Source: Actinobacteria bacterium UBA3086
GTDB taxonomy: Bacteria > Actinomycetota > Coriobacteriia > Anaerosomatales > UBA3086
Reading direction: 5' to 3'
DNA length: 9,360 bases
Assembly: GCA_002367305.1 (NCBI GenBank)
Contig: DFBG01000065.1
Location: 1-9,360, forward strand
The notes under the pieces are model-generated. The model searched no databases, had not been told where the DNA came from, and worked only from the letters and a program-made list of their open reading frames with translations. Below are positions 7,873 through 9,360 of the stretch, piece by piece. Numbering within the stretch: the stretch's first letter is position 1; the number at the start of each line of letters is the position of its first letter. The position numbers were made by a program, and so were the translations under genes.

Positions 7873-8738
7873 GCCTCGCACAGACTTTGAGTTTCTGGGC
7901 CACCACGGGAGCATATCTGCTTGCGACCGTGATGTTCTTCTACGGCTTGGCATGGCGCAAACGTCATCTCATGCGCCGCGCGAGCCGGATCATCGTGCCC
8001 GCGGGGCTCGTTGCACACGTCGTAGCACTAGGGATTCGCTGGACGGAGTCGGGGCATTTCCCCTACATCGGCAACTATGAGGGAGCGCTTTTCGGCGCAT
8101 TCCTCCTCGCACTGGCGTTTGCCGTGCTCGTGTTTGTCTGGGAGGGCGGGGAGTCGACCGGTCTCATCGTTCTGCCGGTTCTCGTGGTCACGCTCGGGTA
8201 CGGTCTTGTGCAGATGGAGGCCGTAGGCCCGGTAACGCCGGTCTACCAGAGCCCATGGCTTCTCGTACACTTCGTCTTCTCGTGGACGACCTATGCCGTC
8301 TATACCGTGGTCGCCGCTCTCGCGGGAGTGCTCCTCCTGAGGCTGCGGGCCGAGCGCCGGGGTAAGACCGATCGCAGCATCGCCGCATGGGCGCCGCCCA
8401 ATGAGCGTATCGACGAGATCTCAACGCCTCTCGTCGGCTTCGGTTTCCTTATGAATGCACTGCTTCTGGTGACTGGCTCCATCTGGGCGTATCGCCTGTG
8501 GGGTCAGTACTGGGGCTGGGATCCGGTCGAGATCTGGTCGCTGCTCACCTGGTTGGGCTACGGCTTCTACCTCCATGCACGGTTGACGCTTGGGTGGAGT
8601 GGCAGGAAACTCGCTTGGGTAGCCATAATCTCGCTGCTGGGAATCTCCATGGCCACGTGGGGCGTTCAGTTCCTGCCGACGTCGTACCATCTGTTCCAGG
8701 ACCTCGGCGCGACCATGTTCCAGTCACGTCCGCAGTAA
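7869..8738 (+). CDS. ccsA: CcsA/ResC cytochrome c synthase subunit, canonical copy 2 (also named CcsB in some annotations)
   Basis: Haem-delivery and ligation subunit of System II, 289 residues and about eight membrane helices. The full WWD signature WGQYWGWDPVEIWSLLTWL is at 211-229. Histidines expected to ligate haem are H134 (LLVHFVFSW, periplasmic His 1), H236 (YLHARL, membrane His) and H274 (TSYHLF, periplasmic His 2). The spacing between the last two, 38 residues, is close to that in characterised CcsBA proteins. SGHFPYIGNYEGALF (61-75) is the family's conserved segment near helix 2. ATG at 7869 overlaps the resB stop as ATGA and has AGGAGG seven bases upstream, so the start is well supported. 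Nothing in the sequence suggests damage. Compared with the first CcsA-like protein in the window, all key residues are kept, so this pair is the likely working maturase for the neighbouring multihaem cytochrome. Confidence 0.95.
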   Translation: MSLAQTLSFWATTGAYLLATVMFFYGLAWRKRHLMRRASRIIVPAGLVAHVVALGIRWTESGHFPYIGNYEGALFGAFLLALAFAVLVFVWEGGESTGLIVLPVLVVTLGYGLVQMEAVGPVTPVYQSPWLLVHFVFSWTTYAVYTVVAALAGVLLLRLRAERRGKTDRSIAAWAPPNERIDEISTPLVGFGFLMNALLLVTGSIWAYRLWGQYWGWDPVEIWSLLTWLGYGFYLHARLTLGWSGRKLAWVAIISLLGISMATWGVQFLPTSYHLFQDLGATMFQSRPQ

Positions 8739-8774
8739 GGTTCATCCGCGCGGAACATTGAAAGGACTCCCCGA

Positions 8775-9155
8775 ATGGCGCTCGACCTGTTCGTGATCTT
8801 CAACAACTACTTCCATGACCTGGCCACAGGCGTGCTGGTGGGTTCGACTGCGCTCATGTATGCGCTGGCGAGGCGTGCGCGCGAGAACCCCGAGCGTCTC
8901 GCCGCATTGGCGTCGCTTTATCCGATTGTCACCAAGGTCGCCAAAGTGGCGCTCGCCTGGATCATCATTGGGGGAATCCCGCGCGTCATTTTCTTCACAC
9001 GCTACGAGTGGGATCCGGCCACCGTGAAAGGGATCGTGCCCGCGCTGGGCATCAAGCATGTGCTGCTATTCAGTGCTGTTGGCGCAGGTCTCGTGCTCTG
9101 GAGGCGCGCCAAATCAGCCTTGGGACTTTCTGGGGATGGTTCGGCAACTGAATAA
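8775..9155 (+). CDS. Small three-helix membrane protein with two membrane-proximal histidines
   Basis: Integral membrane protein of 126 residues, not recognised as a named family. Hydrophobic segments are at about 12-32, 49-70 and 88-109. Two histidines lie at the start of the first and third helices: H14 in NNYFHDLATGV and H95 in GIKHVLLF. A third segment, GGIPRVIFFTRYEWDPATVKG (66-86, key residues R70, R76, W79, D80), links helices 2 and 3. Paired histidines in helices can hold a b-type haem, and distant resemblance to CopD-like or other small haem/copper membrane proteins is possible, but this is inference. AAGGA at 8762-8766 lies eight bases before the ATG. It starts 36 bases after ccsA with no terminator between, so it is probably the last gene of the transcript and may act in haem delivery or in electron supply to the maturation site. 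The Ser/Gly-rich tail has no motif. Confidence 0.85.
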   Translation: MALDLFVIFNNYFHDLATGVLVGSTALMYALARRARENPERLAALASLYPIVTKVAKVALAWIIIGGIPRVIFFTRYEWDPATVKGIVPALGIKHVLLFSAVGAGLVLWRRAKSALGLSGDGSATE

Positions 9156-9165
9156 GAAGCGTTCA

Positions 9166-9208
9166 GTGGCTTGCGTGGTCGACCGATGAGGGGGATCACA
9201 CAAGCCAC
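9166..9208 (+). terminator. Hairpin after the last gene, possible transcription end
   Basis: Two 15-base arms, 9166-9180 (GTGGCTTGCGTGGTC) and 9194-9208 (GATCACACAAGCCAC), pair over 13 positions by Watson-Crick, with one G-U wobble and one C-A mismatch. The loop is 13 bases. The stem starts 11 bases after the stop codon of the final gene, where a terminator is expected. The downstream sequence, CGATTTAGC, has only three Ts, so this is not a textbook intrinsic terminator; in high-GC actinobacteria such U-poor hairpins are common. It could also act as a 3' stabilising structure. A competing six-base stem, ACTGAA (9147-9152) with TTCAGT (9162-9167), spans the stop codon. Confidence 0.6.
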
Positions 9209-9360
9209 CGATTTAGCAACAGCTAGACGCCGTGAGGGACGTGCAGACGCATTGGCACACGGCTGCTCGGTCCCTGTGCGCGGCGCTCGTCGCGCCAGAG
9301 AGAAGTACGAGAGTCCCAACGGAATCACGTACATGTCTGTGAGAACAATGACTGCGCTCC
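9209..9360. other. Non-coding tail, possible leader of a downstream gene
   Basis: No convincing gene lies here. Short inverted repeats are present: AGGGAC (about 9235-9240) with GTCCCT (about 9270-9275), and GGCGC (9282-9286) with GCGCC (9292-9296) around a five-base loop. They do not match a riboswitch class that I can recognise. An open frame begins at ATG 9333 (MSVRTMTAL to the window edge) with only a weak GGA about nine bases upstream; it could be the start of a further + strand gene, but 28 bases are too few to judge. Confidence 0.4.

Noticed and set aside
9209..9300. Possible c-di-GMP or other riboswitch in the tail
   Set aside because: The short inverted repeats do not give the conserved core of GEMM or another class that I can recognise.
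9333..9360. Possible start of a downstream gene (MSVRTMTAL)
   Set aside because: Only nine codons are visible and the ribosome-binding site is weak, so it is mentioned in the tail entry but not called as a gene.

Overview
The window reads as one co-directional block on the + strand, ending in a short non-coding tail. It is a c-type cytochrome maturation (System II, Ccs/Res) locus next to a multihaem cytochrome c gene. High GC with mostly ATG starts (two GTG starts), strong Shine-Dalgarno sequences and gram-positive style ResB/CcsA pairs with tandem multihaem cytochromes suggest an anaerobic actinobacterium, perhaps a Coriobacteriia/OPB41-like lineage. That placement is an inference from style; no rRNA or other taxonomic marker is present.

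Layout. (1) 2-1114: C-terminal part of a secreted multihaem cytochrome c with four visible CXXCH sites. (2) 1162-3289: a first ResB-CcsA pair, both members divergent from the family norm. (3) 3297-5978: an 893-residue membrane-anchored protein joining a probable beta-propeller to a family 5 (oligopeptide-type) solute-binding domain. (4) 5975-6451: a small membrane-anchored protein with a compact extracytoplasmic domain, translationally coupled to its neighbours. (5) 6448-8738: a second, canonical ResB-CcsA pair with an intact WWD haem-handling motif. (6) 8775-9155: a three-helix membrane protein with two potential haem-ligand histidines. (7) 9156-9360: a hairpin without a clear U-tract, then about 150 bases of mostly unassigned sequence.

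How the genes may work together. The second ResB-CcsA pair should move haem across the membrane and ligate it to CXXCH motifs of secreted apocytochromes such as the one encoded upstream. The first pair keeps the ligand histidines but has lost most of the tryptophan-rich WWD motif and the usual ResB N-terminal signature. It could be a specialised or non-catalytic partner. The two anchored proteins between the pairs sit where an apocytochrome-handling, peptide-sensing or assembly role would make sense, but no such role is established. Translation is tightly coupled: four-base ATGA overlaps at three junctions and gaps of 1-47 bases elsewhere point to one transcript. The strongest candidate for something undescribed is the propeller/solute-binding fusion together with the WWD-degenerate ResB-CcsA pair.
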